Of a stretch of DNA of 64,000 nt, positions 43,357 to 52,928 are shown one piece after another. The stretch is taken from the NCBI RefSeq assembly GCF_003014495.1, contig NZ_PYGC01000005.1, forward strand, positions 186,001-250,000, given 5' to 3'. Every line of letters begins with the position of its first letter. The stretch's first letter is position 1. The notes beneath the pieces were generated by a model, which ran no database searches, was not told the DNA's origin, and was given only the letters and a program-made list of their open reading frames with translations. The DNA is from Prolixibacter denitrificans. GTDB lineage: Bacteria > Bacteroidota > Bacteroidia > Bacteroidales > Prolixibacteraceae. The position numbers were made by a program, and so were the translations under genes.

Positions 43357-43737
43357 TTACCAGTCTCCTTTGAACCGATCAATATCGCGGCGCTCTTTTT
43401 TGGTTGGGCGTCCGGTTCCCCGCTCACGCTCGAACCAACTCATATTCTTCTGCATTTCCAGAATTTCCAGTTCCGAGGCCGGCGTAACGTCTTCCATGTA
43501 TTCCGGAACCAGTTTGGCTCCCACCCGCTTCTGGATAAGCTGTTTCACTTTGTACGAATACCTCACCGGGTTTTTCCGTACTTCGATCACTTCACCGGTT
43601 TTCAACGTCCGCGAAGGTTTCACCGATTGTCCATCAATGGTTACCCGTCCTTTCTTGCAGGCATCCGTAGCAATACTCCGGGTTTTAAAAACCCGCACAG
43701 CCCATAGCCATTTATCTACACGAACCTGATCTTCCAT
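43357..43737 (-). CDS. S4-domain RNA-binding protein (Hsp15-like)
   Basis: Product of 126 residues. The S4 domain fills the first 65 residues: VRVDKWLWAVRVFKTRSIATDACKKGRVTIDGQSVKPS and a following TLKTGEVIEV. A basic C-terminal tail (RGTGRPTKKERRDIDRF) is like that of Hsp15 (HslR), which rescues stalled 50S subunits that carry peptidyl-tRNA. Location next to pth and rplY fits a ribosome-linked role. Confidence 0.88.
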   Translation of the reverse strand: MEDQVRVDKWLWAVRVFKTRSIATDACKKGRVTIDGQSVKPSRTLKTGEVIEVRKNPVRYSYKVKQLIQKRVGAKLVPEYMEDVTPASELEILEMQKNMSWFERERGTGRPTKKERRDIDRFKGDW

Positions 43738-43775
43738 GATGCAAAATTAAAAAACGGAGATGGCAACAACAAAGG

Positions 43776-44339
43776 TCATTTGTTATTGAACTGGCTCATG
43801 GCCCGATGAACACCGATGGTTCCAAAAGCCTTGATGATATCGATACAAAGCTCGATTCGTTCAGGAAGGACATCTTCCTCTTCCGGCGACCACTTGCCCA
43901 GTACATGGTCTATCTGGTATCCTTTCGGGAAATCGTCACCGATACCAAACCGCAAACGGGCGTAATCCTGGCGGCCCAACACCTGGTTAATGTTCTTCAA
44001 ACCATTGTGTCCGGCATCGCTCCCTTTGGCCCGCAGACGGATTTTTCCCAGCGGCAAAGCCAGGTCATCCACCAGAATCAGAACCTTGTCGACCGGGATT
44101 TTCTCCTTCTGCATCCAGTAGTGCACAGCTCTTCCACTTAAGTTCATATACGTGGAAGGTTTCAGGAGAATGAAGGTACGCCCGGCATGTTTCATTTCAG
44201 CGACAGCGCCATAACGCCTATCACTAAAAGAAATATTGGACGCTCCGGCAAGAGCATCCAATATTTTAAATCCGATATTGTGTCGGGTATTTTGATATTC
44301 TTCCCCGATATTTCCTAAACCTACTATCAGGTACTTCAA
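43776..44339 (-). CDS. pth: Peptidyl-tRNA hydrolase
   Basis: Product of 187 residues that releases peptides from peptidyl-tRNA. The catalytic set is seen: [18 protein letters not shown] (Asn and His20 region), [10 protein letters not shown] (Asn), [27 protein letters not shown] (Asp and the conserved GHNGLK). Length is normal. Only 15 bp after rplY, an arrangement found in many bacteria. Confidence 0.95.
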   Translation of the reverse strand: MKYLIVGLGNIGEEYQNTRHNIGFKILDALAGASNISFSDRRYGAVAEMKHAGRTFILLKPSTYMNLSGRAVHYWMQKEKIPVDKVLILVDDLALPLGKIRLRAKGSDAGHNGLKNINQVLGRQDYARLRFGIGDDFPKGYQIDHVLGKWSPEEEDVLPERIELCIDIIKAFGTIGVHRAMSQFNNK

Positions 44340-44354
44340 AACACAATTGCTTTA

Positions 44355-44939
44355 TTAGTTTCCGCCTTTGGCAGCTGCAGTCATTGCCGCACGTGCTGCA
44401 CGGGTGATTACTACGCTGGCTACCGGAACGGACTTGTTGTTCAGGATTTCCAGACCTTCAGCCTGAACATCGCCTACGCGAATACTTTCGCCCAATCCCA
44501 GTGCAGTTACATCGATGTCGATGGTATCAGGCAGATTTTTAGCCAAACCCTTTACGCGCAATACGCGGAGGTTCGTTTTCAGACGTCCACCTTTCTGGAT
44601 ACCTTTTGCAAAACCAGTGAGTTTAACAGGAATATTGATTTTAACCGGCTTGTCTTCGGTAATACGAAGGAAGTCGATGTGCAAAATCTCGTCAGTTACC
44701 GGATGGAACTGAATGTCCTGCATGATAGCCTGGTATTTCTTTCCACCGATTTCAATGTTAATCAGATAAACATTGGGTGTATAGATTACGTGACGGAATT
44801 CACCTGCTTCAGCCTCAAAGTGAATCGGCTCTTCACCACCATAAAGTACGCAAGGAACTTTACCTTCGGCGCGCAGTTTTTTCGTCTCTTTTTTTCCTAC
44901 TGCTGTACGGGCAGTACCTTTTACTTCAAACGTTTTCAT
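44355..44939 (-). CDS. rplY: 50S ribosomal protein L25/general stress protein Ctc
   Basis: Product of 194 residues: L25 domain that binds 5S rRNA (about 1-92, GTARTAVGKKETKKLRAEGKVPCVLYGG) and the C-terminal TL5/CTC beta domain (about 93-180), with a short Ala-rich tail. Its own promoter box is visible upstream (45043-45050). Confidence 0.95.
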   Translation of the reverse strand: MKTFEVKGTARTAVGKKETKKLRAEGKVPCVLYGGEEPIHFEAEAGEFRHVIYTPNVYLINIEIGGKKYQAIMQDIQFHPVTDEILHIDFLRITEDKPVKINIPVKLTGFAKGIQKGGRLKTNLRVLRVKGLAKNLPDTIDIDVTALGLGESIRVGDVQAEGLEILNNKSVPVASVVITRAARAAMTAAAKGGN

Positions 44940-45042
44940 CGTAAATAAATTAATTTAATTTTTTAAGTGCTTACTCAGATCTCCCTCCTTTTCAGGAAGG
45001 CATCCGCATCACACCAGTAAAGGTATGCTGCAAAATCGGGCG

Positions 45043-45050
45043 CAAATATA
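45043..45050 (-). promoter_or_regulatory. TAnnTTTG box (TATATTTG) upstream of rplY
   Basis: Minus-strand TATATTTG matches the Bacteroidota -7 element; about 105 bp before the rplY start. The -33 element is weak. Confidence 0.55.
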
Positions 45051-45141
45051 GCAAATAATCCGGTGAAATCTTCACGTAAGGAGAATTTTCACACATATTC
45101 TCCGGCAAAGTCTTTCAACGGATTACTTCTGTCAAATATCA

Positions 45142-46077
45142 TTAAATGAACGAAGTACTGATTGATTCGTTCTTGTAAACCTTCTGAATAACGTCAGCAA
45201 TCAGACCGGAGCACGAAATAATTTTAATCTTTTCCGACTTTTTCCTTAACGGGATGGAGTCGGTAAAATAAATCTCGTCGAGATCCGATTCATCAATTCG
45301 TTCGTATGCCGGACCAGAAAGAACAGCATGTGTAGCGAACGCACGTACGCTGTTAGCTCCCTTTTCTTTCATCAGATTAGCAGCCTTGGCAATGGTTCCG
45401 GCAGTATCTATCATGTCATCGATAATCACCACATCTTTCCCCTTCACGTCGCCAATAACAGTCATGTTACCAACCACATTCGCCTGGCTGCGCGATTTAT
45501 GACAGATCACCATGTCAGTTCCCAACAATTTGGCATACGTGTTAGCCCGTTTGGTTCCCCCCACATCCGGCGAAGCTACCACCAGGTTCTCCAGGTTCAT
45601 TTTCCGGATATGCGGAATAAACAAGGTTGAAGCAGTCAGGTGATCAACCGGCACATCGAAGAATCCCTGAATCTGATCGGCATGCAAATCCATGGTAATC
45701 AACCGGTCGATTCCGGCGGCTGAAAGCATGTCGGCCATCAGTTTGGCACCAATCGAAACGCGCGGTTTGTCTTTCCTGTCCTGACGGGCGTATCCGAAGT
45801 AAGGAATAACCGCAATAATTTTGTAAGCCGAAGCCCGTTTGGCAGCGTCAATCATCAGCAACAGTTCCAGAATGTTATCAGCCGGCGGGAAAGTCGACTG
45901 GACAATGAAACAGTGAGAACCGCGAATGGTCTCTTCGTAGCACGGCTCAAATTCGCCGTCCGAAAAAACCGGGCAAGACGATCGCCCCAGGTGCAGATCG
46001 GCACTACTGGATATTTTTTCTGCTAAATAACGGGTTTGGGTTCCTGAAAAGATTTTGATGGGAGCATTTCCAGCCAT
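45142..46077 (-). CDS. prs: Ribose-phosphate pyrophosphokinase
   Basis: Product of 311 residues. Makes PRPP from ribose 5-phosphate and ATP. Motifs: YFGYARQDRKDKPR (ATP loop), ITMDLHADQIQGFF (Mg-binding His), VVASPDVGGTKRANTYAKLL, and the PRPP loop VVIIDDMIDTAGTI. Single gene transcribed from the promoter at 46122-46129. Confidence 0.96.
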   Translation of the reverse strand: MAGNAPIKIFSGTQTRYLAEKISSSADLHLGRSSCPVFSDGEFEPCYEETIRGSHCFIVQSTFPPADNILELLLMIDAAKRASAYKIIAVIPYFGYARQDRKDKPRVSIGAKLMADMLSAAGIDRLITMDLHADQIQGFFDVPVDHLTASTLFIPHIRKMNLENLVVASPDVGGTKRANTYAKLLGTDMVICHKSRSQANVVGNMTVIGDVKGKDVVIIDDMIDTAGTIAKAANLMKEKGANSVRAFATHAVLSGPAYERIDESDLDEIYFTDSIPLRKKSEKIKIISCSGLIADVIQKVYKNESISTSFI

Positions 46078-46121
46078 TTCCTCTGATTTTCAAGTTTGAA
46101 GTTGCATGTAGTTCAGGTGCG

Positions 46122-46129
46122 CAAATGTA
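46122..46129 (-). promoter_or_regulatory. TAnnTTTG box (TACATTTG) upstream of prs
   Basis: Minus-strand TACATTTG with a TTTA about 20 bp upstream, 45 bp before the prs start. Confidence 0.6.
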
Positions 46130-46215
46130 ACAATAATGCCTCAACTACTAAATGGGTAAAATCACTTTTTATCAAAAATATAGCAAGCCGAATGTATCCG
46201 GCAAACGTTGCTTAC

Positions 46216-46818
46216 TTATTCGTAGCTGCCATCATTAATCTGCTGAATGAAGTCCAGCACCTCATCTCTTCCTGTTTCCGAAGTTGCCGAAGTGACAAAG
46301 CGCGGAGGCAATTCTTCCCAGCTTTTCAGCATCTCGCGCCGATAAGCTGCCAGGTTTTTATCGACCTGCGTTTTTCCCAATTTGTCGGCTTTGGTAAAAA
46401 CCATGGCAAATGGAATTCCGCTTACTCCCAGCCAGTTCATAAAGTCCAGGTCGATTTCCTGCGGCTCCAGACGGATATCAATCAGCACCATCACACAATA
46501 AAGGTTTTTCCGCGAAAGCATGTATTCACGGATAAAATTCATCCACTTATTGCGCTGATTACGCATCACTTTGGCGTAACCATAGCCCGGCAAATCGACC
46601 AGGTACCACTCGTTGTTTATCAGGAAGTGATTGATCAGTTGGGTTTTCCCCGGCTGCCCGGATGTTTTGGCCAGCTTCTTATGATTGGTCAGCATGTTAA
46701 TCAGCGACGACTTCCCTACATTCGAGCGTCCAATAAACGCATACTCGGGCCGATCGCTTTTCGGACATTTCGCGGGGTCGGTATTGCTGATAACAAATTT
46801 GGCGCTATTAATCTGCAT
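46216..46818 (-). CDS. engB: Ribosome biogenesis GTP-binding protein EngB (YsxC/YihA)
   Basis: Product of 200 residues with the TRAFAC GTPase motifs: G1 GRSNVGKSS (about residues 29-37), G2 [10 protein letters not shown]3 [11 protein letters not shown]4 TKADKLGKT and G5 TSATSETG. Needed for late 50S subunit assembly. Full length. Confidence 0.95.
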   Translation of the reverse strand: MQINSAKFVISNTDPAKCPKSDRPEYAFIGRSNVGKSSLINMLTNHKKLAKTSGQPGKTQLINHFLINNEWYLVDLPGYGYAKVMRNQRNKWMNFIREYMLSRKNLYCVMVLIDIRLEPQEIDLDFMNWLGVSGIPFAMVFTKADKLGKTQVDKNLAAYRREMLKSWEELPPRFVTSATSETGRDEVLDFIQQINDGSYE

Positions 46819-46832
46819 AAGTCATTCGTGAT

Positions 46833-46866
46833 TAAAAAAGGGGAACGTTGCCAGCCATTCCCCTTC
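46833..46866 (-). terminator. Terminator after manA
   Basis: Minus strand GGGGAA...TTCCCC stem (46863-46840) followed by TTTTTT, just after the manA stop and overlapping the start region of engB. Confidence 0.7.
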
Positions 46867-46874
46867 GATATATT

Positions 46875-47864
46875 TTACTTAATATAAACTTCCAGTAATT
46901 TCACTTCCTGTCCGTCTTTCGGCACCAGAATGAAATTCTCGACCGAGGCAGGGACCAGAATCGTTTCTCCTTTCGAAACTTCCATCGCCTTTTCTTCTCC
47001 CCAGCTGATAGCGTAATTACCTTCCAGGCACATGTAAATAACGAAAGAATCGAGCTCGTTGTAATCGCGCTCCACCGAATGTGTCAACTCGAGCAAATTC
47101 GTGGTAAAATACGGGCAACTCACCAACTCGGAAGACTGATTCTTGTGCGAATGATAATGTGTGCCGTACTCTTTTTCAAACGTGTAATCGATGGCATCCA
47201 GCGCGAATTCGGTATGAAGATCGCGGGTATTTCCCTTGTCGTCTTTCCGGTTGTAATCATAAATCCGGTAAGTCACATCTGATGTTTGCTGAATTTCGGC
47301 GACCACAATTCCTTTTCCGATGGCGTGAACACGTCCGGCCGGCATGAAGAACACATCACCTGCTTTCACTTTCTCAGTATTGAGAATCTCCATCAGGGTA
47401 TTTTTCTCCAGATGACCGAGGTATTTCTTCTGATCGACTTCCTGATTAAAACCGGCAATCAACTCTGCTCCCTCATCTGCCTGAACGACGTACCACATCT
47501 CGGTTTTACCGAAAGCGTTGTGCCGTTCTTTCGACATTTCGTCGTTCGGATGCACCTGAATAGAGAGATCATCATTCGCATCGATGAATTTGATGAGCAA
47601 CGGAAATTCCATCCCGAACTTCTCATAGACTTTCTCACCAACCAGCTCACCCATGTAGACTTCGATGAGTTCCTGGAGATTATTTCCCGCCAGGAAACCA
47701 TTGGCAACAACTGATATTTCGTTCTGAACGCCCGATATCTCCCACGATTCCCCGCAATTGGGTAATGGCGAAAACTCCTTATTCAGAAGCTGTTTCAACT
47801 TTTGCCCACCCCAAATCTTGTCTTTATATATTGGCTGAAACTTAAATGGATATAATTCTTGCAC
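46875..47864 (-). CDS. manA: Mannose-6-phosphate isomerase, class I
   Basis: Product of 329 residues in the short Bacteroidota/Firmicutes form. Zinc-site motif IQVHPNDEMSKERHN (about 101-115), DVFFMPAGRVHAIGKG (His ligand), and FTLEKEYG-like segment; cupin barrels at both ends. Converts fructose 6-phosphate and mannose 6-phosphate. Ends in a clear terminator. Confidence 0.94.
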   Translation of the reverse strand: MQELYPFKFQPIYKDKIWGGQKLKQLLNKEFSPLPNCGESWEISGVQNEISVVANGFLAGNNLQELIEVYMGELVGEKVYEKFGMEFPLLIKFIDANDDLSIQVHPNDEMSKERHNAFGKTEMWYVVQADEGAELIAGFNQEVDQKKYLGHLEKNTLMEILNTEKVKAGDVFFMPAGRVHAIGKGIVVAEIQQTSDVTYRIYDYNRKDDKGNTRDLHTEFALDAIDYTFEKEYGTHYHSHKNQSSELVSCPYFTTNLLELTHSVERDYNELDSFVIYMCLEGNYAISWGEEKAMEVSKGETILVPASVENFILVPKDGQEVKLLEVYIK

Positions 47865-47945
47865 GTCTTACGATTTTGGACATTAACGATTTAGATTAAT
47901 TCTGGAAGGAGTTAAAGATTGAATCCCTTCCCGGGAGGAATAAAA

Positions 47946-48248
47946 TCAGAAATTGAAATCGACGGCAGCCCGTTCGGTCGTCAGTTCTTTCACCAGATCA
48001 ATCACCTTCAGATGTTCCGGATGAACGCGATACACATCCAAATCGTCGATATTTTCAAAATGGGTGACCAGACAAATGTCGAAGGACGGCGCATCCAACG
48101 TGTAGTGCTGATTTACTTCGATGTGTTTCAATTCGGAAATTTCGTTCTTTAAGTTGAGAAGAGCTGCTGTCAGTTTTTCAATCGCCTCTTTCTTAGCCGA
48201 TGACGAGTCAAAATCTTTCATTTTGAACAGCACGGTATGGTTAATCAT
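47946..48248 (-). CDS. Stress-responsive A/B barrel (Dabb) domain protein
   Basis: Product of 100 residues: MINHTVLFKMKDF at the start, LKHIEVNQHYTL in the middle and CLVTHFENIDDLDVYRVHPEHLKVIDLV, all typical of the dimeric ferredoxin-like Dabb fold. The conserved HP...H segment is present. Function in the family is not settled. Confidence 0.9.
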   Translation of the reverse strand: MINHTVLFKMKDFDSSSAKKEAIEKLTAALLNLKNEISELKHIEVNQHYTLDAPSFDICLVTHFENIDDLDVYRVHPEHLKVIDLVKELTTERAAVDFNF

Positions 48249-48368
48249 AATGAGAATGGTTTTTATTGTTGTTCCAAATTTCTTTTGCGAAATTAATACT
48301 TTATAATTTTACCGCCAGTTTTTTTAAAAAGGCACCGAAAATGATCCCGCAGATTTAACGAAGATTGA

Positions 48369-48376
48369 TATATTTG
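48369..48376 (+). promoter_or_regulatory. TAnnTTTG box (TATATTTG) upstream of udk
   Basis: Matches the -7 element; about 57 bp before the udk ATG, leaving a leader of roughly 50 nt. Confidence 0.5.
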
Positions 48377-48432
48377 ATCGGATCAGGCAAAGGGCTGATT
48401 GGTATAATTTACAGAACAATTAAAACGCGAAC

Positions 48433-49050
48433 ATGCTTGTTATTGGAATTGCCGGAGGAACCGGCTCGGGAAAAACCACCGTGGTAAAAAAAATTATTGA
48501 AAGCCTTCCGGAAGGCGATGTGGAGGTTCTGGCACAGGATGCCTACTACCGCGACAACAGTGACATTCCGCTGGAGGAGCGACAGAAAATAAATTTCGAC
48601 CATCCCGATGCCATCGAGTTTGAGCTGCTCGCCGAACATATTCGGCAACTCAAAACGGGGAACACGGTTGCACAGCCCATCTATTCCTACCTCACCTGTA
48701 CGCGTGCCGAGGAAACCATTCCAGTCAAACCCAAAAAGGTAATCATCGTAGAAGGAATTCTTTGTCTGGCCCCGAAAGAGCTGCGCGATTTGATGAACAT
48801 CCGGATTTTTGTGGATTGTGAGGCAGACTTGCGGCTTTCACGCGTCATCCAGCGCGATATCATCGAACGGGGAAGAAATGTGGCACAAGTACTTGAGCGG
48901 TATGAGAAAACCGTTCGCCCCAGTCACCTGCAGTTTATCGAACCAACCAAACGCTATGCCGACATCATTGTACCACAGGGCGGACAAAACACCGTAGCTA
49001 TCGACATTATCACTCAATACATCGAAAAACATCTGAACGACAACGCCTAA
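48433..49050 (+). CDS. udk: Uridine kinase
   Basis: Product of 205 residues that phosphorylates uridine and cytidine. P-loop GIAGGTGSGKTT (about 5-16), YYRDNSDIPLEERQKINFDHPDA, the Walker B-like VIIVEGILCL, and the lid region RLSRVIQRDIIERGRN. First gene of a two-gene plus-strand unit. Confidence 0.95.
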   Translation: MLVIGIAGGTGSGKTTVVKKIIESLPEGDVEVLAQDAYYRDNSDIPLEERQKINFDHPDAIEFELLAEHIRQLKTGNTVAQPIYSYLTCTRAEETIPVKPKKVIIVEGILCLAPKELRDLMNIRIFVDCEADLRLSRVIQRDIIERGRNVAQVLERYEKTVRPSHLQFIEPTKRYADIIVPQGGQNTVAIDIITQYIEKHLNDNA

Positions 49051-49061
49051 AACCAACACCT

Positions 49062-49793
49062 ATGCTCGATCACCTCAAACCTGAACACGTACTTTACCTC
49101 GACATTGAAACCGTTCCATTAACCCAGTCGCTGGACAAAATGCCCGAACGGCTGCAAGAACAATGGACAAAAAAAGCGGCCAATATTGGTTCGGAAGAAG
49201 ACTCGCCGGAAGATTTGTTCCAACGCGCCGGTATTTATGCCGAATTCGGAAAAATCATCTGCATTTCAGCAGGAACCATTTACCGGAAAGGCAAGCAACG
49301 AGTATACCGGGTGAAATCGTTTTACGGTGACGACGAAAAACAGTTACTGATTGATTTTGCCGAAATGCTAGAGAAATTTACAGCTACTCCAACGCACAAG
49401 CTTTGTGCTCACAACGGACAGGAATTTGATTTTCCGTGGATTGCCCGCCGTATGCTCATTCATGGCCTGAAGCTTCCGAAAATACTCGACATTGCCGGTG
49501 CCAAACCCTGGGAAATCCGGGACACGTTGATAGACACCATGCAGCTTTGGAAGTTCGGAGACTACAAGCACTACACGTCGCTCAACCTGTTGTGTGCCGT
49601 TTTCGACATTCCAACTCCCAAAGATGACATCGACGGAAGTCAGGTAGCTGCCGTTTACTATGACGAAGGTGATTTGGAACGGATTGCCCGCTATTGCGAA
49701 AAAGATACGCTGGCGGTAGCACAGTTACTGCTTCGCTACAAAGGCGAACCACTAATTGCACCGGACGCCGTGGAAATAGCGTTCCCGAACTGA
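49062..49793 (+). CDS. 3'-5' exonuclease, DEDD/PolB-like
   Basis: Product of 243 residues. DEDD motifs: VLYLDIETVP (ExoI, Asp and Glu), CAHNGQEFDFPWIARR (ExoII, Asp), and IARYCEKDTLAVAQLLLRY (ExoIII, with Asp and the family's variant His/Tyr site). It resembles the predicted exonucleases related to the PolB proofreading domain, found in Bacteroidota next to udk. The biological role is unknown. Confidence 0.85.
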   Translation: MLDHLKPEHVLYLDIETVPLTQSLDKMPERLQEQWTKKAANIGSEEDSPEDLFQRAGIYAEFGKIICISAGTIYRKGKQRVYRVKSFYGDDEKQLLIDFAEMLEKFTATPTHKLCAHNGQEFDFPWIARRMLIHGLKLPKILDIAGAKPWEIRDTLIDTMQLWKFGDYKHYTSLNLLCAVFDIPTPKDDIDGSQVAAVYYDEGDLERIARYCEKDTLAVAQLLLRYKGEPLIAPDAVEIAFPN

Positions 49794-49804
49794 GCTAAAT
49801 GAAA

Positions 49805-49835
49805 AATCCCTGAAGGTCGGCACCTACAGGGATAT
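49805..49835. terminator. Bidirectional terminator
   Basis: TCCCTG/CAGGGA outer stem with AGGT/ACCT inner stem between convergent genes (exonuclease and smpB); A and T runs on the two sides. Confidence 0.7.
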
Positions 49836-49858
49836 TATTTCGTTCAAAAAAAAACGAT

Positions 49859-50314
49859 TTACATCTTCTTCATGCGATCCATTTCGCGTTTCGCATCTTT
49901 TCGCTTCAACGTCTCACGCTTATCATGAAGCTTCTTACCTTTCGCGAGGGCAATTTCCAGCTTCGCCAGACCGCGGTCGTTAATAAACAAGCGGGTGGGA
50001 ATAATCGTTAAACCCGACTCTTTGGTCTTCCGCTCCAGTTTACGTAACTCTTTCTTATTCAACAACAGTTTGCGCTCACGCCGCGTTTCGTGATTATAGT
50101 GTGTCCCCCAAGCATATTCGGCAATATGAAGGTTCTTCACATACAACTCGCCCCTCGAAAAGTAACAATATGCATCCGAAAGACCTGCTTTCCCCAGCCG
50201 TATCGATTTTATTTCAGTGCCCAACAAAACCAGTCCTGCTACGAATTTGTCGATAAACTCGTACTCAAAACTAGCCCTGCGGTTCTTGATATTTATTTTT
50301 TGTTGTAATGCCAT
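49859..50314 (-). CDS. smpB: SsrA-binding protein
   Basis: About 151 residues from the ATG at 50314 ([20 protein letters not shown]); an upstream in-frame ATG at 50365 overlaps the YIP1 gene and is less likely. SmpB works with tmRNA to rescue stalled ribosomes. Motifs: [76 protein letters not shown]. tmRNA is not in the window. Confidence 0.95.
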   Translation of the reverse strand: MALQQKINIKNRRASFEYEFIDKFVAGLVLLGTEIKSIRLGKAGLSDAYCYFSRGELYVKNLHIAEYAWGTHYNHETRRERKLLLNKKELRKLERKTKESGLTIIPTRLFINDRGLAKLEIALAKGKKLHDKRETLKRKDAKREMDRMKKM

Positions 50315-50357
50315 CGTTCTCCTTTGATAATATAACGCAAAAATCCTACCTAAATGT

Positions 50358-50942
50358 TTAGGCAAATGCCATCAGGAAGGTTGTCAGGAAATAGCGGATG
50401 AAGGCAAAAACAAGAATCATTAACAATACCGATGTGATAAAAAATCCAATGTGTTTTTGTTCCGGTATATCTTCAAATAAAACAGGTATTCCGACATAAA
50501 AAATGTAAAAAGAATACAAACCCAGTACGCCCAGCGGATACAAGGCAGGAATCAGTCCGGTTACCATCGATATAATCAACGATGGTGCTGACGAGTATAT
50601 AACCAGGTTAGCCGAACGCCGCAAATTCTTGGTACCTCCAAAACTTTTGACCAACTCGTTGACCAAATATGTACTGGCATATACCGAAAGCAAAAAGCCA
50701 AAGAACTCACGCAAGCCATCCGCCATCAACAGGTTACCGTCCAGCCCGATATTTACTTTTTGTATAATACGCCCCAGCAACGAAGCCACTGTGGACAACA
50801 AGAGCAACGGCAGCAAAAAATTCCGGACAACCAGGTTCATGGTCACATTCTCTTCTAATATGTTTTTCCATTCGTCCTTTGGTTGCAGAATTAGCGCCTT
50901 GCTGCGCTCATAAATTCCGGAAGCCAGTTTTTTAAAATCCAT
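50358..50942 (-). CDS. YIP1 family membrane protein
   Basis: Product of 194 residues with five predicted membrane helices and a short cytosolic N-terminus ([12 protein letters not shown]), as in Yip1-type (PF04893) proteins, common in Bacteroidota. The helices contain [23 protein letters not shown]. No defined function. Directly upstream of smpB on the same strand. Confidence 0.8.
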   Translation of the reverse strand: MDFKKLASGIYERSKALILQPKDEWKNILEENVTMNLVVRNFLLPLLLLSTVASLLGRIIQKVNIGLDGNLLMADGLREFFGFLLSVYASTYLVNELVKSFGGTKNLRRSANLVIYSSAPSLIISMVTGLIPALYPLGVLGLYSFYIFYVGIPVLFEDIPEQKHIGFFITSVLLMILVFAFIRYFLTTFLMAFA

Positions 50943-51027
50943 TAATCCTTCCTTTAATTCTACAAAAATAACTTATTTTGACATTCTCAAAATATTTCAT
51001 CATTAAATCGGGCTCCTCCACAATACA

Positions 51028-51951
51028 ATGGCAGTATTAAAATACAATATGGTAACTATACTCGGAGCGACAGCTTCGGGAAAGACAGCCGTAGCAACCC
51101 ATTTAGCCAAATCGCTGAATGGAGAAGTCATCTCTGCCGATTCCCGGCAGGTGTACCGGGGAATGGATATTGGTACTGGGAAGGACCTTTCGGATTACAT
51201 TATTGATGGAGAATTGGTGCCCTACCACCTGATTGACATTGCGGACGCCGGATACCAGTACAATGTTTTCGAATACCAGCGGGACTTTCTGGACGTCTTC
51301 GCGAAGATGCAGAAACGCGAAAAGTTTCCTGTGTTATGCGGCGGAACCGGTTTGTACATCGAGGCGGTACTGAAAGGCTATAAGCTCATCCAAGTCCCGG
51401 TGAACGAAGCACGCCGACAGGAACTGCAAGCCATGTCGCTGGAAGAGCTGACCGAAATACTTTCCGGGTACAAAGAACTACACAACACCAGCGACATCGA
51501 AAACAAAAAAAGGGCAGTACGGGCCATCGAGATTGAAGAGTATTACCAGAAACATCCCGAAATCGACTTGTCTTTTCCGGAAATCAACAGCCTGATTGTT
51601 GGCGTCAAGTTCGACCGGAATTCCAGGCGCCGCCGCATTACACAACGACTAAAGGACCGGTTGGAAAACGGAATGATTGAGGAAGTAGAGAAGTTGCTGG
51701 CCAGTGGGCTTTCGCCGGAATCGCTAACCTACTATGGTTTGGAATATAAATTCCTGACACAATATGTCACTGGCGAAATTTCGTACGACGAAATGTTTCT
51801 CAGCCTGAATACGGCCATTCATCAATTTTCGAAGCGACAAATGACCTGGTTCCGGAAGATGGAACGCGAAGGTTTCGACATCCACTGGCTCGATGGTTAC
51901 ACTCCCCTTCCGGAGAAAATAGAACGAATAACCCGCTGGTTCCAATCCTAA
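51028..51951 (+). CDS. miaA: tRNA dimethylallyltransferase
   Basis: Product of 307 residues; adds isopentenyl to A37 of tRNAs that read UNN codons. P-loop GATASGKTAVA (about 13-23), DSRQVYRGMDIGTGKD, GGTGLYIEAVL, and the late RQMTWFRK. A start at MVTILGA, seven codons later, is possible. Plus strand, independent of the divergent YIP1 gene. Confidence 0.95.
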   Translation: MAVLKYNMVTILGATASGKTAVATHLAKSLNGEVISADSRQVYRGMDIGTGKDLSDYIIDGELVPYHLIDIADAGYQYNVFEYQRDFLDVFAKMQKREKFPVLCGGTGLYIEAVLKGYKLIQVPVNEARRQELQAMSLEELTEILSGYKELHNTSDIENKKRAVRAIEIEEYYQKHPEIDLSFPEINSLIVGVKFDRNSRRRRITQRLKDRLENGMIEEVEKLLASGLSPESLTYYGLEYKFLTQYVTGEISYDEMFLSLNTAIHQFSKRQMTWFRKMEREGFDIHWLDGYTPLPEKIERITRWFQS

Positions 51952-52067
51952 CCGCTCTGATTTTCAAAGAAAAAATATTATTCAAAACAAAAGGCAGGTA
52001 CCTTCTGTTATTTTGAATTGATTATGAATTTATCCAATTTTGCGCAAATTTATCGAACATAATTAAT

Positions 52068-52844
52068 ATGAGCATTCGCATCAAAACCCAGGAACAAATT
52101 GACGGCATACGCAAAAGCTCTAAACTGGCAGCGGAAACGCTGGAATTTATTGAACCACATGTTAAAGCAGGAGTTTCAACCGAACACCTCGATAACCTGA
52201 TTCATCAGTTTATACTTGACCACGGCGCTATTCCTGCCACCTTAAATTATAACGGTTACCCGAAATCAAGCTGTATCTCACTGAATGAAGTGGTTTGCCA
52301 CGGCATCCCTTCTCCTGATACTGTATTGAAAGACGGTGATATTTTGAATATCGATGTAACAACGATACTCGACGGTTACTATGGTGACACCAGCAGAATG
52401 TATACCGTAGGTGAAGTGAACGAGAAAGCACTGAAGCTGATTGATGTAACCAAGCACTGCCTCGATTTAGGGATTCAACAGGTTCGTCCGGGCAACTATC
52501 TCGGAAATATTGGTTATGTGATTTCCCGCTATGCAACATCGCAAGGGTTTAGCGTAGTGTACGAATTCTGTGGCCACGGTGTTGGCGTCGAATTCCATGA
52601 AGACCCTCAGGTTGACCACTCTTCAAGAAAAAACAGCGGACCGAAGCTCCGTCCAGGCATGACCTTCACCATTGAGCCCATGATTAATCTGGGACGTCCA
52701 CGCGTAAAGCTCGACAAGCACGACGGCTGGACTGCCCGCACCATCGATGACCAACTATCGGCACAATTTGAACATACGATACTCGTAACCGAAACCGGTT
52801 GTGAAGTACTCACTGATATTTCGGATGAATATCCGATTTCCTGA
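52068..52844 (+). CDS. map: Methionine aminopeptidase, type I
   Basis: Product of 258 residues that removes the initiator methionine. The five metal ligands are visible: Asp in ILNIDVTTILDGYYGD (two Asp), His in CGHGVGVEFHEDP, Glu in FTIEPMI and Glu in AQFEHTILVTETG. Full length. Ends in a strong terminator. Confidence 0.96.
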   Translation: MSIRIKTQEQIDGIRKSSKLAAETLEFIEPHVKAGVSTEHLDNLIHQFILDHGAIPATLNYNGYPKSSCISLNEVVCHGIPSPDTVLKDGDILNIDVTTILDGYYGDTSRMYTVGEVNEKALKLIDVTKHCLDLGIQQVRPGNYLGNIGYVISRYATSQGFSVVYEFCGHGVGVEFHEDPQVDHSSRKNSGPKLRPGMTFTIEPMINLGRPRVKLDKHDGWTARTIDDQLSAQFEHTILVTETGCEVLTDISDEYPIS

Positions 52845-52864
52845 AAAAATTATTTTGCAAAAGA

Positions 52865-52895
52865 AAAGGATTGCAGCGTTTGCAATCCTTTTTTT
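52865..52895 (+). terminator. Intrinsic terminator after map
   Basis: AAAGGATTGCA/TGCAATCCTTT perfect 11-bp stem with a five-base loop and a run of T. Confidence 0.8.
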
Positions 52896-52928
52896 ATGAC
52901 TTGTTTTCGATAGTTTCGAAATAACCAA

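Noticed and set aside
46096-46887. 263-codon plus-strand frame opposite engB
   Set aside because: Antisense to a GTPase with all five G motifs; no family character in the plus frame.
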